The notes under the pieces: model-generated
The model's database searches: none
What the model was told of the DNA's origin: nothing
The model's input: only the letters and a program-made list of their open reading frames with translations
Made by a program: the position numbers and the translations under genes
Shown here: positions 1 through 8,275 of the stretch, piece by piece
Numbering within the stretch: the first letter of the stretch is position 1
How the letters are laid out: the number at the start of each line of letters is the position of its first letter
Source of the DNA: Alphaproteobacteria bacterium
Lineage (GTDB): Bacteria > Pseudomonadota > Alphaproteobacteria > Micavibrionales > UBA2020
Direction of reading: 5' to 3'
Length of the DNA: 38,769 nucleotides
Assembly (NCBI GenBank): GCA_004297545.1
Contig: SCTB01000047.1
Coordinates: forward strand, 1-38,769

Positions 1-31
1 AGGCGCTGGCGACCGTCGGTTCGCCGCGCCT
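1..31. other. micro-inversion or assembly foldback at window start
   Basis: AGGCGC (1-6) and GCGCCT (26-31) form a 6-bp inverted repeat around 19 bases. Plus-strand bases 3-29 translate to ALATVGSPR, which is the segment expected to follow PSIQ in the minus-strand hydrolase gene. The loop therefore appears flipped relative to the gene. It is either a real small inversion or a chimeric contig end. Confidence 0.55.
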
Positions 32-410
32 GTATCGACGGCAGCTGTTTCATGGCCGGAATGGCGGCGGTGCCGCTGATGCTGTGGCCGATGAGCAGTT
101 TCGGCGGGGCGAAGCTTTTTTCGACTTCCCGGCAGGCCGCCACGATATCGGCGATGCGCGTCGTGAAATTGGTGTCGGCGAAACGCCCCTCGCTCTCGCC
201 GAGGCCCGTCAGGTCGAAGCGCAGCATGGCCGCGCCGTCTTCCGCCAGTGCGCGGCAGATCTTGGCGGCGCCGTGCGATTCCTTCGGGCAGGTGAAGCAG
301 GGCGCGAAAACGCCCCAGAACAAAGGCTCCTTCGCCGGCATATCGATGATGCCGGCAAGTTCCTCGCCGCGGCTGTTGCCGAACTTGTGCCGGATGCTTT
401 TGCGCGTCAC
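1..410 (-). CDS. alpha/beta hydrolase (OsmC-associated type), truncated at window edge
   Basis: This is the N-terminal ~128 residues of a serine hydrolase. It shows the family pattern: an early beta segment ending in a D-M-P loop (residues 23-25), then FDLTGLGESEG (65-75) and a nucleophile elbow GHSISG (108-113, Ser110). The layout resembles bifunctional alpha/beta hydrolase/OsmC proteins, but the OsmC half would lie outside the window. I chose the GTG at 408-410 because the preceding frame has no ATG and because about 22 residues before the DMP loop is usual for the family; no clear ribosome binding site is visible. It lies 37 bases downstream of the secreted-protein gene on the same strand. 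The reading is disturbed over the first ~30 bases of the window: the expected ATVGSP-type strand is found there on the opposite strand, so the last ~10 codons read here are probably not genuine. The substrate is unknown. Confidence 0.75.
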   Translation of the reverse strand, partial: MTRKSIRHKFGNSRGEELAGIIDMPAKEPLFWGVFAPCFTCPKESHGAAKICRALAEDGAAMLRFDLTGLGESEGRFADTNFTTRIADIVAACREVEKSFAPPKLLIGHSISGTAAIPAMKQLPSIQARRTDGRQR

Positions 411-447
411 GGCGGGGCCGGTATGGAGAGGGTGCGTGTGGATATTC

Positions 448-1029
448 TTACTGGCCTTCCGGGACGGGCGTGATCTTGCCGCCGTGGCCCGCATCCTGGA
501 TGATCATGTGCCAGGTATATTCCCGGCCGTGTTTCTTGCGCATTTCCTTGTACTTCAGCAGCACGGCGCGCTCGATGCCGGGCATTTTCTCCATAAATTC
601 CTTTTGCTGCGGGCTGGGGGTCTTCTTTTCTATTGCCGCGATCCGCTCCATTTCAGCCTTGTTCCTTGCGATATAATCGTCGCCGACCTTCTTTAGCTTC
701 TCGATTAAGGCCTTTCTCTTCTCCGGCGGCATCGCGTCAAATCCCTTGCGGTTGTTCGCGAAGTAGGCTTTGCGTTCTTCCGGCTTCATTTTTTTGATTT
801 TTTCGGCCTGTTCTCTGACGAAAGCTTCGCGCTGGGCCTGCGTCATGCCGGGTACTTTGGCGGCATCCACTACCGTGATAATTCCAGCCGGCGCGCCCGG
901 CTTGGCCGGCGTTGCGGCGGGTGTCGATGCAGTGTTTGATGCAGGCGCGGGACCGGCGCTGAGTGCGGGCTGAGCCAGCAGCAGCGGGACAACAATCACG
1001 GCAAGGCATGCAACAATACCGGTCCTCAT
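448..1029 (-). CDS. secreted alpha-helical protein of unknown function
   Basis: A 193-residue protein with a clear Sec signal peptide (MRTGIVAC, then a hydrophobic run ending near ALSA). A Pro/Ala-rich linker follows, then a long charged helical region with repeated (K/R)(K/R)MxPEER and MPPEKRKAL motifs. That composition resembles periplasmic DUF3106/CpxP-like helical proteins, but I cannot assign a family. I chose the ATG at 1029 because AAAGGAG stands 4 bases upstream and the signal peptide begins there; an ATG at 1062 in the same frame lacks these signals. The hydrolase gene follows on the same strand, so the two are probably co-transcribed. The role is unknown, and an envelope location is inferred from the signal peptide. 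Confidence 0.7.
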   Translation of the reverse strand: MRTGIVACLAVIVVPLLLAQPALSAGPAPASNTASTPAATPAKPGAPAGIITVVDAAKVPGMTQAQREAFVREQAEKIKKMKPEERKAYFANNRKGFDAMPPEKRKALIEKLKKVGDDYIARNKAEMERIAAIEKKTPSPQQKEFMEKMPGIERAVLLKYKEMRKKHGREYTWHMIIQDAGHGGKITPVPEGQ

Positions 1030-1168
1030 AGTACTCCTTTGATTCCCCAGCATAATCTTCAAGCAGCTATTCTATACGTTCCGGGCCTCCGAGGCCAAAA
1101 GAAAAACCCTGCAATCCCAAGGACTTGTTTATATGAAAAATTTGCGCCGCATGCGCATGATTCATAAA

Positions 1169-1182
1169 TGTCATACGTGACA
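1169..1182. promoter_or_regulatory. TGTCA-TACG-TGACA palindrome upstream of the sigma gene
   Basis: A perfect 5-4-5 inverted repeat lies about 80 bases before the sigma-factor ATG, just upstream of an AT-rich TTGTATATAG stretch that could be a -10 region. It may be an operator for the sigma operon or for the divergent secreted-protein gene. This is inference from symmetry and position only. Confidence 0.3.
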
Positions 1183-1260
1183 GTTTGTATATAGGGCAAA
1201 ACCGTTTATTTTCAGGGAGCAAGTGAAATTAACCGACATCTTATCCCGGACGAAAAACGG

Positions 1261-1848
1261 ATGCAAAAACAGGCTCCTACAGGCCATGTGACGGAAGAGG
1301 CAGACGATGACGCCGGGCTTATGCGACGTATTGCAGCAGGGGATGAGCGGGCCTTCAGAGGGCTTATGCAGCGCCACCTTGCGCGCACGGTCAGGCTTGC
1401 CGCAAGGGTTATGGGCGGCACGGCCGCCGCAGAGGACGTCGCGCAGGAAGCTTTCATCCGCGTCTGGAAGCACGCGGGCGACTGGCTGGAGCCGCACCAG
1501 GCCGGCGCGAAATTCACGACCTGGCTGTATCGCATCGTGCTCAACCTCTGCATCGACGAAAAGCGCAAGCACCGCTTCTCCGACATCGAGGCGATCCCCG
1601 AGCCGATGGACCAGGGCGACGACGCGCAAACGGCCATCGAGCGGCGCGAACAGTCTGAGCGCGTGCGCGGGGCGCTCGACGAGCTTCCCGACCGCCAGCG
1701 CGCCGCTTTCGTGCTGTGCTTTTACGAGGAGCATTCCAACAAGGAAGCCGCCGAGATTCTGGGCATCAGCGTCAAGGCGCTCGAATCCCTTCTGGTGCGG
1801 TCGCGCCGCGCGCTTAAAGACAAGCTTGGAGCAGAGAGGCAGCCATGA
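1261..1848 (+). CDS. ECF-type RNA polymerase sigma factor (sigma-70 family, RpoE-like)
   Basis: A 195-residue cytoplasmic sigma factor with the two-domain ECF layout. Region 2 (about residues 20-95) contains AAEDVAQEAFIRVWKH and the helix TTWLYRIVLNLCIDEKRK. Region 4 (about 130-185) contains LPDRQRAAFVLCFYEEHSNKEAA, followed by the DNA-recognition helix ILGISVKALESLLVRSRRAL. The length is normal for the group. It directs core polymerase to a small regulon. The stop overlaps the start of the next gene (ATGA), which encodes a single-span membrane protein in the usual place of the cognate anti-sigma factor. The ribosome binding site is weak (an A-rich GACGAAAAACGG before ATG). Groups with this neighbourhood respond to envelope or metal stress; that role is an inference. 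Confidence 0.92.
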   Translation: MQKQAPTGHVTEEADDDAGLMRRIAAGDERAFRGLMQRHLARTVRLAARVMGGTAAAEDVAQEAFIRVWKHAGDWLEPHQAGAKFTTWLYRIVLNLCIDEKRKHRFSDIEAIPEPMDQGDDAQTAIERREQSERVRGALDELPDRQRAAFVLCFYEEHSNKEAAEILGISVKALESLLVRSRRALKDKLGAERQP

Positions 1849-2300
1849 TGACGCTTGATGAATTCCGTGAACACGTCGACATCTATTCCGCCGACCTGTC
1901 GCGCTGGCCGCAGGACAAGCTCAAGCCCGCGCTCCAGATGGTCAGGGAAAACACGGCGGCGAAGGAGTATTTCGACGCGGCGCTGGCGCTGGACAGCAAG
2001 CTGCGCGCCTATGTGCCGAAAACGCCGGCGCTCCCGGCGCTGGAAGACCGCATCCTGAAAGGCATTTCCACGCCGCAGGCGGCGTCCGTGCGCGTCAGCG
2101 ACGAGGTGCATATCCGCTCCGCCTGGATTTTCGCGCCGGGCGGTGGCCTTCTCGCGGCGGCGATACTCGGGTTTATCATCGGCCTGACGCCGCCCTCGCA
2201 GACGAACGGCGATACGCTGGTGGACCCGGTCTACTATGCGCAGGACCAGATTATCGGCGGAGATACGGACGATGACGACGACATGGGAGAGGTTTTTTAA
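1845..2300 (+). CDS. putative membrane anti-sigma factor
   Basis: A 151-residue protein. The N-terminal ~90 residues are a soluble helical region (DEFREHVDIYSADLSRWP, later RILKGIS). One hydrophobic segment follows at about 97-113 (GGGLLAAAILGFIIGL), then a short acidic tail ending in a run of Asp. It overlaps the ECF sigma stop codon by 4 bases, which implies translational coupling. Position, topology and size fit an anti-sigma factor that holds the sigma factor at the membrane. It lacks the zinc-binding HxxxCxxC motif of the ZAS class. No enzymatic motif is visible. The anti-sigma role is inferred from context rather than from a recognised domain. Confidence 0.7.
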   Translation: MMTLDEFREHVDIYSADLSRWPQDKLKPALQMVRENTAAKEYFDAALALDSKLRAYVPKTPALPALEDRILKGISTPQAASVRVSDEVHIRSAWIFAPGGGLLAAAILGFIIGLTPPSQTNGDTLVDPVYYAQDQIIGGDTDDDDDMGEVF

Positions 2301-2900
2301 ATGAATCGGGACAAGCTGCTCATCATCCTCGGCGGGGCGCTGTTTATATCGCTGACGGCCAATCTTTTCGCCGCGGGCATCCTTTTCGGCCGCTCGTATG
2401 AGTCCGGGCGGGGCCCGGATGCGCGCCGTGCGGAATGGCAGAAAAAGGACGAGGAGCTGCGCAAGAAGCTCTCCGAATCCGACAAGAAGATCATCAAGGC
2501 CGGCATGCAGCAGCAGCGCGGGCAGTTCCATGCGCTCAAAGACGGGCTCGATGCGGCGCGCCAGAAGGTGGAAGACGCCCAGATGGCGACCCCCTTCGAC
2601 CAGGCGGCGCTGGACGCGGCCCTGAAGGCCGAGCAGGAGAAGAGGACCGCCCTCCTGGAGGCGATGCGCAAGGCGCGCGAGGATATTTCGGCCAAATTGT
2701 CCCCGGAAGGGCGCGAGACGTTCAACAAGCTCGGGCCCGGCAGCCGTTTTGGCGGCGGAAAGTGGCGGGGCCGCGGCGGCGGCGAATGGGGCGGCGGGGA
2801 CAGGGGCGGCGAGAAGCCCTTCTGGCGGCGCGACAAGGGTTTCCCGGGGGGCGAAAAGCCCGTTCCGGAGGGTCCGGACTCCCCTGCTCCAAAGCCTTGA
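2301..2900 (+). CDS. periplasmic heavy-metal-sensor-like protein (Metal_resist/CpxP-like)
   Basis: A 199-residue protein with an N-terminal membrane anchor or signal (residues 5-28, LLIILGGALFISLTANLFAAG) and a long helical periplasmic part. The order FDQAALDAAL, then AEQEKRTALLEAM, then LSPEGRETFNKL matches the 'periplasmic heavy metal sensor' family, whose members often sit beside ECF sigma genes in alphaproteobacteria. The last ~50 residues are unusual, very rich in Gly and Arg with Trp (KWRGRGGGEWGGGDRGG), and look disordered. It starts directly after the anti-sigma stop, with GGAGAGG as ribosome binding site. It probably senses or buffers an envelope signal and feeds into the sigma/anti-sigma pair; this is inference. 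Confidence 0.75.
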   Translation: MNRDKLLIILGGALFISLTANLFAAGILFGRSYESGRGPDARRAEWQKKDEELRKKLSESDKKIIKAGMQQQRGQFHALKDGLDAARQKVEDAQMATPFDQAALDAALKAEQEKRTALLEAMRKAREDISAKLSPEGRETFNKLGPGSRFGGGKWRGRGGGEWGGGDRGGEKPFWRRDKGFPGGEKPVPEGPDSPAPKP

Positions 2901-2968
2901 TTTCAACAGGCGTCTTGTCTATCCTGTGCCTTGTCAAACATTCCAACTTAAACCGGGAGCTTCAATCC

Positions 2969-3241
2969 GTGAAAACTATTCAGAAACTGGTACTGTGCCT
3001 TGGTCTTCTCACTGTTCTTTCCGCCCCTCTTGCCGGCTGCAGCGGCACCTGGCACGGCATGAAAGAAGACTGGCATGACGTGACGAGCAGCAACGATTCA
3101 CCCTCCGATACGGCCCCCGCGACGGCGACGGCAGACGCTTCGACAGCGCAGGCTTCCGCATCGGCTCAGGTGGAACCGGCGGCACGGGCGGATACGACCC
3201 TGCGTTCGGAAACCACGACGACCACGACCTACAACCGCTAA
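2969..3241 (+). CDS. small lipoprotein (entericidin-like N-terminus)
   Basis: A 90-residue protein beginning at GTG 2969, with GGGAG 9-10 bases upstream. The signal peptide ends in a lipobox L-A-G-C (Cys24), so the mature protein is predicted to be lipid-modified at that Cys. GTWHGMKEDWHDV follows, resembling the short post-Cys segment of entericidin-type lipoproteins. The remainder is a low-complexity Ala/Thr/Ser tail ending in TTTTTTYNR. It lies 68 bases after the metal-sensor-like gene and is followed by a terminator, so it may be the last gene of the sigma operon or a member of its regulon. The entericidin resemblance is weak. Confidence 0.7.
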   Translation: MKTIQKLVLCLGLLTVLSAPLAGCSGTWHGMKEDWHDVTSSNDSPSDTAPATATADASTAQASASAQVEPAARADTTLRSETTTTTTYNR

Positions 3242-3244
3242 ATA

Positions 3245-3266
3245 CTTCCCCGCACCTTGCGGGAAG
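3245..3266. repeat. GC-rich hairpin after the lipoprotein gene
   Basis: CTTCCCCGCA pairs with TGCGGGAAG with one bulged C. It lies directly after the stop codon and ahead of the stronger terminator stem at 3284-3313, and may protect the 3' end of the transcript. Confidence 0.45.
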
Positions 3267-3283
3267 GATTTAAGAGGTAGAGA

Positions 3284-3316
3284 AAAGGCCGGCTGCATCA
3301 AGCGCCGGCCTTTCTT
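3284..3316 (+). terminator. intrinsic terminator of the sigma-factor region
   Basis: A perfect 10-bp stem, AAAGGCCGGC (3284-3293) with GCCGGCCTTT (3304-3313), has a 10-base loop and is followed by pyrimidine-rich TTTCTTC. It lies between convergent genes and its A/T flanks let it act in both directions. Confidence 0.75.
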
Positions 3317-3335
3317 CGTTGACGACGCTTGACGG

Positions 3336-6300
3336 TTAAGGCTTGGGCGCCCGTTTCGATGCCGGCTGCTTTTCGCGCGCGGGATAGGTGAAGTTGTCGT
3401 TCGCCTTCAAAGGAGCGGATGCAATGCTGAAATCCGCCTGCGGGTTCGGCATGGGCCGGCTTTCCGTCTGCTCGCCCAGGACCTGCTGCAGCAGGTATTC
3501 GCGGCCAAGCTCGGTGAGCGAGGGGGCAATCTTCACCTGCTGCGCGGGCAGGGCAGCCAGCGCATCCTTCAGGTTCTGCGTCCAGGCCGCTTTCGCGGTT
3601 TCCGCCTTTGCCGCCTCCAGCCCCTGCTTCTCGACGAGGTCGAAAAGGTCGCGCGACTGGCCGGCGTCGAGGCTGATGGGGAATTTGTCGTTATCCGCCA
3701 CGACGAAGGTCTTGTCCTGGGCATTCGAGTAGAACAGCATCGTCGCGTGCTTCATCTGCACGACGTCGGCCGGGACCTCGGAGACGCCGGAACGGTCCCG
3801 GATGTAGTTCGCCCCCACCACGGCGAACCCGTCTTCATTCGCAAGCCCCTTCAGGATTTTATAGGCCGGCGCTTCCTCGCAGGGGATCTGCAGGATATCG
3901 TTGCCGACCAGCATGTAAAAATGCGCCTTGTCGGCGTTGTAATAGGCGTCATCGACGCAGGACTTGTGCGTGATCACGTTTTCAGCGCAAATGAGGTTCG
4001 GGTTCGACGACAGCCCGGCGAAGATGCTGCGCGCGAGATCTTCCTCGGCGCTGATGAAGCCCGGCTTCTTGGTCGGTCCGTACTTGCGGCAGGTGAAGCC
4101 GGTGTCGCGCGAGTCCGTGAACATCAGGTAGCCCAGCTGCGCGAAATTGAAATGCAGCTGCTGCAGCGACTTGCCGCCTGGCGCCGAAATCATGTCGTCG
4201 GCGGCGATGGCCTGTTCCAGCTTGCGGAAATCCGCCTTGGAGGCCAGCTCGACGGGGTAGAAATACTGTCCTGGCACGGCGCTTTCCAGCAGGTCGTCGA
4301 AATCGTTGCTCTCGCAGCGGAATTCCAGCGTGTTCTTGTCGGCGTTCATCTGCATCAGCGCGGCGTTCTTCGGGTTGAACCATGTGCCGGACAGGTCGAG
4401 GAGCGGCGGCTGCGCCTTCAGCGACACGGCCCCGTCCAGTATCTGCACGCTGCCGTAGCGGTCGACCAGCAGGTGCGTGCCGTCGGAGAGCGGTTGCAGC
4501 AGGGCGATGCTCTTCTGGTTGATGCTCAGGATGGCGCCGTTCTTGCCGGTAACATGCGCGAAATCGTCGCGCGCATGCAGCACGTCCAGCGTCGGCTGAT
4601 CGACGTTCAGCTCGCCGGTGTGGCGGTTCCAGGTGATCTTGGTGCCGTTCTGGTCGGTGGCGATGCGGTCAATGTTCGCGGGGTTGTAGACGCCGTCGTA
4701 TTCGGTCATGAAGCCGCCCTTGCGCTGCAGCAGGGTCAGGACTTCGCGCGCCTCGACGGGGGAAAGGCCTTCCATGAAGGTCTGGCCGGTGCCGTTCACG
4801 GTGTAGCGCATCGCCTTGGTTTCCGCATTGTACCAGATATTGGCGATGCGATCGAGGTTGGTCAGTATCTTGCCGTCGCTCAGGCGCACGTTACTGCCGG
4901 CGAAATTTTTCTCAAGATTTGCCAGGACGACCGCCGCCGCCGGGCCCGCGCCCTTGGCGTTCGCGGCCTCGAACAGGATATTGGCTTTGGCGGCGTCGGA
5001 CTGGAAGGGCTCCAGCAGCGCCGCGATCCAGTTCAGCTTGCCGTCCTGCGAAAGCTTGCTGGTGGCCGCCTGCTCCAGCCAGCCGTGCGCCTGCGTGAGC
5101 TCGGTGCGCAGCCGGTCGAGGCCGCCGTTGGCGAAGCTTGCGGCGACCAGCCGGCGCGCCGTATTGAGCGAAAAATCGCCCGTCGGCGGCATGACGTGCT
5201 TGTTGAAGAAGCCGAAGAAATTCGCGGCGGAGCCGTTGACGGCGTTTGAGTTAATTTTCAGCTCGTCGAGGATGCCTGCCGACAGGGCCCTGTCCATCAG
5301 CATGGCGAGCTCGGCCTTGTTTTTGGCGACCGCCTCAAGCTGCGCCACCAGCGGCGCGGAGCCGGCCGGATGACTCAGTTCCCAAAGCGCCATGAATTTG
5401 TGTCCGCCCTGCGCATAGGTCATGCCCGTCAGGAGGCTGCTGAGGCCCTGTGTGTCTTTTTTGGCGACCACCTCCATGAAATTGGTCAGGTTGTCCTGCG
5501 CGCGGTCGCGGTTGTTGGAAAGACCGTCCAGCAACTGTCCCATCGCCGTGCGCACGGTCGTGGCGCTGGCCTGGAAGCGGTTCACCAGGCGCTCGAACAC
5601 GGTTTTCTGCGCGCCGGACTTCAGGCCGATGAGGTCGGCGAGATCGTCCTTGCCGGTCTTCATCTTGTCGAGCGCGATTTTGACCGCGCGGGAATCCAGC
5701 GGGTCGTCTGCGTCGGTGGCCTGGGTAAAGATGTATTCAAAGATATCGCGCTTGGCGGCCTGGCCCGTCAGCTTGATCTCGGGCTCGTATTTCAGCGCGG
5801 TTTCGAGCAGCAGCAGCTGGTCGGCGCGGCTTTTCACGCGGGTCAGCGCGAGATCCGCGAAGCTGGCCACGCCGAAATCCTGTAGCAGGAATTCCTTCAT
5901 CTGCTTCGTTTCGTTGGTTTCCGTCTTCGGGAACAGCGTCGGCAGCAGCGCCACAAATTCGGCGATTTTCTGCTCGTCGATCAGCGACGCCGTTTTTGAA
6001 TATTCCGCCGCCTTGTCGCGCACGCCCTGCGCCTTGACGTTGATGACAAGGTCGTAATCCGAGCGCGCGAGGTCGATGACGTGCTGCGGGTTCTGGTACG
6101 TCTCCATCAGCTTGTCGACGTTCGGCGTGGCGACGCCTTTTTCCGGCGCCAGCGTTTCGCCGACCCAGTTCATGAAGCTGTCGATGTAGTAATGGCGGTC
6201 GCTCTGCAGGCTGATCAGCTCGCCGCGGACAAGGCGCCAGTGGCGGCGCAGTTCTTCCGCGCGGCGCTGTTCTTCGGCCGCGACTTCTTCGGGGTCGGGG

Positions 6301-6818
6301 CCTGCCGGCTTGCTGTCTTTCTTGAACCAGCCCGAGGGCTGCCACCATTTTTTCTTCTCGGGCTCTTTCTCCGGTTCCGGCGGGGGCGGCGGCGCGACAA
6401 TCACGCGCGGCGGCGCATTGGGGTCGGGCAGCTTGATTTCGGGAAGCTCTTCCAGGATTTTTGGCGGCACGCCGACCTGACTTTTGCGGATTTCCTGCGA
6501 CAGCGCGCTGTTCGCGCCGAAGGAAGCATCCGACATGGCGGCGAAGTCGCCGATGCTCAGGACGAAGCCGGCGGCGTCGCCGAAGGCGGCCAGCGTTTTC
6601 AGGGCTTCCTGCTCGTCTTTTTTATACTTGATGGCGCGCACCAGCTGGTGGTGGCCCATGATCAGCTGTGGCTGGTTCTTCTGCAGCCAGAGGTTGATGG
6701 CATCCGTATTGCGTTCGAGCGTGTTCAGGTAGTCGCTGAGCTGGTCGCGCATCTGCGCGAGCGTGGTCACGTCCTCGGGCAGCTTGAAGGGATTGTTCGA
6801 CGGAAGCGTATCAGCCAT
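3336..6818 (-). CDS. large protein of unknown function with degenerate C-terminal repeats
   Basis: A 1160-residue protein I do not recognise. There is no signal peptide or convincing membrane segment, so it is probably cytoplasmic. Residues 1-110 are helical. Residues 135-180 form a Pro/Glu/Lys-rich linker (PPPPPEPEKEPEKKKWW). Residues 180-650 are helical, with many LLxxL stretches. Residues 650-1070 contain four or five loosely similar units of about 65-75 residues, each with a (Y/W)NA-x-x-K or NADK strand, a helix, and a GGF/GFAVVGANYI-like strand (for example around 661, 824, 960 and 1031). Cysteines cluster in the repeats (835, 910, 944, 954, 980). The start at 6818 has GAGGA about 11 bases upstream. 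It is a single gene between convergent and divergent neighbours. The ordinary composition argues against recent transfer. Confidence 0.8.
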   Translation of the reverse strand: MADTLPSNNPFKLPEDVTTLAQMRDQLSDYLNTLERNTDAINLWLQKNQPQLIMGHHQLVRAIKYKKDEQEALKTLAAFGDAAGFVLSIGDFAAMSDASFGANSALSQEIRKSQVGVPPKILEELPEIKLPDPNAPPRVIVAPPPPPEPEKEPEKKKWWQPSGWFKKDSKPAGPDPEEVAAEEQRRAEELRRHWRLVRGELISLQSDRHYYIDSFMNWVGETLAPEKGVATPNVDKLMETYQNPQHVIDLARSDYDLVINVKAQGVRDKAAEYSKTASLIDEQKIAEFVALLPTLFPKTETNETKQMKEFLLQDFGVASFADLALTRVKSRADQLLLLETALKYEPEIKLTGQAAKRDIFEYIFTQATDADDPLDSRAVKIALDKMKTGKDDLADLIGLKSGAQKTVFERLVNRFQASATTVRTAMGQLLDGLSNNRDRAQDNLTNFMEVVAKKDTQGLSSLLTGMTYAQGGHKFMALWELSHPAGSAPLVAQLEAVAKNKAELAMLMDRALSAGILDELKINSNAVNGSAANFFGFFNKHVMPPTGDFSLNTARRLVAASFANGGLDRLRTELTQAHGWLEQAATSKLSQDGKLNWIAALLEPFQSDAAKANILFEAANAKGAGPAAAVVLANLEKNFAGSNVRLSDGKILTNLDRIANIWYNAETKAMRYTVNGTGQTFMEGLSPVEAREVLTLLQRKGGFMTEYDGVYNPANIDRIATDQNGTKITWNRHTGELNVDQPTLDVLHARDDFAHVTGKNGAILSINQKSIALLQPLSDGTHLLVDRYGSVQILDGAVSLKAQPPLLDLSGTWFNPKNAALMQMNADKNTLEFRCESNDFDDLLESAVPGQYFYPVELASKADFRKLEQAIAADDMISAPGGKSLQQLHFNFAQLGYLMFTDSRDTGFTCRKYGPTKKPGFISAEEDLARSIFAGLSSNPNLICAENVITHKSCVDDAYYNADKAHFYMLVGNDILQIPCEEAPAYKILKGLANEDGFAVVGANYIRDRSGVSEVPADVVQMKHATMLFYSNAQDKTFVVADNDKFPISLDAGQSRDLFDLVEKQGLEAAKAETAKAAWTQNLKDALAALPAQQVKIAPSLTELGREYLLQQVLGEQTESRPMPNPQADFSIASAPLKANDNFTYPAREKQPASKRAPKP

Positions 6819-6985
6819 CGCGGATGAGTCCTCAAGAGGTGTTTATAATCGAGGGGACTATAGCATCCGGGTTTTCCGTATGCAAATCATTTTCGGAAAA
6901 TGAAATTTTCCAAAAAGAGGTTGTATTTTAACGATTTAGCCGCCAATTTTCCAGAAGAATTTAGGCGTCTTGAATGGCTTCGCGG

Positions 6986-7000
6986 CCCTTGTTACAAGGG
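6986..7000. repeat. CCCTTG-TTA-CAAGGG hairpin upstream of mscL
   Basis: A perfect 6-bp stem with a 3-base loop, about 43 bases before the mscL start and probably in its leader or promoter. An operator or leader hairpin is possible; nothing else supports either reading. Confidence 0.35.
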
Positions 7001-7042
7001 GGCCCATTCACAGATTCTTCAACCCTGAAAAGAGGATCCTTA

Positions 7043-7468
7043 ATGCTTAACGAATTCAAGGCATTTATCATGCGCGGCAACGTCGTCGACCTGGCCGTCG
7101 GCGTCATCATCGGCGCATCGTTCGGCAAGATCGTGAACTCGCTGGTCGAGGATATCATCATGCCGCCGCTCGGGCTTTTGGTCGGCAAGGTGGATTTCAG
7201 CAACTTCTTCATCCCGTTAAGCCTGACCGACCAGCATTTCGCCTCTATCGCCGAAGCCAAGGCCGCGCATGTCGTCACCTGGAACGTCGGCATGTTCGCC
7301 AATAACCTGGTCCAGTTCGCGATACTCGCGGCAGCGGTATTCTTTTTCGTGGTGAAACCCATCAACCGCTTCAAGAAAAAGGAAGCTGCGGCCCCGGCTG
7401 CGCCTGTGGCGCCGCCCCGCTCCGAAGTTCTGCTTGAAGAAATCCGCGACCTGCTGAAGAAGAAGTAA
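7043..7468 (+). CDS. mscL: large-conductance mechanosensitive channel MscL
   Basis: A 141-residue inner-membrane channel that opens under membrane tension to release solutes during osmotic downshock. The N-terminal amphipathic helix [20 protein letters not shown] leads into TM1 (about 14-44, [24 protein letters not shown]), which carries the conserved pore residues. A periplasmic loop follows, then TM2 (about 84-108, [21 protein letters not shown]) and a cytoplasmic charged helix bundle ([14 protein letters not shown]). The ATG at 7043 is preceded by AGAGGA and matches the family N-terminus; an ATG upstream at 6974 would add an unrelated extension. Size is normal. The gene appears monocistronic, since the next gene is convergent. 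Confidence 0.97.
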   Translation: MLNEFKAFIMRGNVVDLAVGVIIGASFGKIVNSLVEDIIMPPLGLLVGKVDFSNFFIPLSLTDQHFASIAEAKAAHVVTWNVGMFANNLVQFAILAAAVFFFVVKPINRFKKKEAAAPAAPVAPPRSEVLLEEIRDLLKKK

Positions 7469-7471
7469 GTT

Positions 7472-8275
7472 TCACGGCGTCGCAGGCTTTTCCGCGAAAA
7501 GCCGCGCGAAGAACTTTTTCATCTCCTCCCACGACTGCTTGTCGGCGCTCTCGTTATATTCGATGGGCAGGCCGAACTTCTTGCCCGTTTCGGTGGCCGC
7601 CGGGTTGGTGAAGGCATGCGTGGCGCCGGGATAATCGACAACGCGGAAGGTCACGCCCGCCGCCGTCATTTCTTTGGCGAAGTTCTCCCGTTCCTGCTGG
7701 GACACGAACTTGTCGCCGCCGCCGTTCAGAACCAGCACTTGCGCCTTGACGCGGCCCGCTTCAGCGGCTTCCGGCGAAGCAAGGTTGCCATGGAAGCTTA
7801 CCACGCCTTTCACCTCTTCGCCGCGCCGCGCCAGTTCGAGCGCGACGGCGCCGCCAAAGCAATAGCCGATAACGCCGAGGCGTGATTTATCGACTTCCGG
7901 CTGTTCGGTCAGCGTCTTCAGCCCCGCCTGCGCGCGGCGCAGCATCAGGCTGCGGTCGTCATAGAACGGCTTCGACAGTTTGCCGGCCTCGTCCGGGTTC
8001 GTTCCCGCCTTGCCGGTGCCGTACATGTCAATCGCGAGAGCGGCATAACCGAGGCCGGCAAGCTGTTCGGCGCGATGCTTTGAATAATCGTTGTTGCCCC
8101 ACCATTCGTGCACGACCACCACGCCCGGCATAGGCTCCTTCGCCGCGTCGTCATAGGCGTAATAGCCGGTCAGTGCCGTATCGCCGTCTTTATAGGTAAT
8201 GTCTTTTGTAACCAGCTTGGCCTGCGCCGGCGCGGCGGCGAAAATAATCAGCAGTGCGAAGATGACGGATCTCAT
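7472..8275 (-). CDS. secreted dienelactone hydrolase family protein
   Basis: A 267-residue alpha/beta hydrolase of the DLH family with a Sec signal peptide (MRSVIFALLIIFAAAPAQA), hence periplasmic. The catalytic triad is visible: Cys139 in GYCFGG, Asp188 in NGGGDKF and His220 in PGATHAF. HEWWG (56-60) near the oxyanion region is also typical. I took the ATG at 8275 rather than 8353 because AAGGAGG stands just upstream and the signal peptide begins there. The substrate of exported DLH-like proteins is generally unknown, so hydrolysis of a dienelactone should not be assumed. It converges on mscL with a 3-base gap and is divergent from the ankyrin genes. Confidence 0.9.
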   Translation of the reverse strand: MRSVIFALLIIFAAAPAQAKLVTKDITYKDGDTALTGYYAYDDAAKEPMPGVVVVHEWWGNNDYSKHRAEQLAGLGYAALAIDMYGTGKAGTNPDEAGKLSKPFYDDRSLMLRRAQAGLKTLTEQPEVDKSRLGVIGYCFGGAVALELARRGEEVKGVVSFHGNLASPEAAEAGRVKAQVLVLNGGGDKFVSQQERENFAKEMTAAGVTFRVVDYPGATHAFTNPAATETGKKFGLPIEYNESADKQSWEEMKKFFARLFAEKPATP

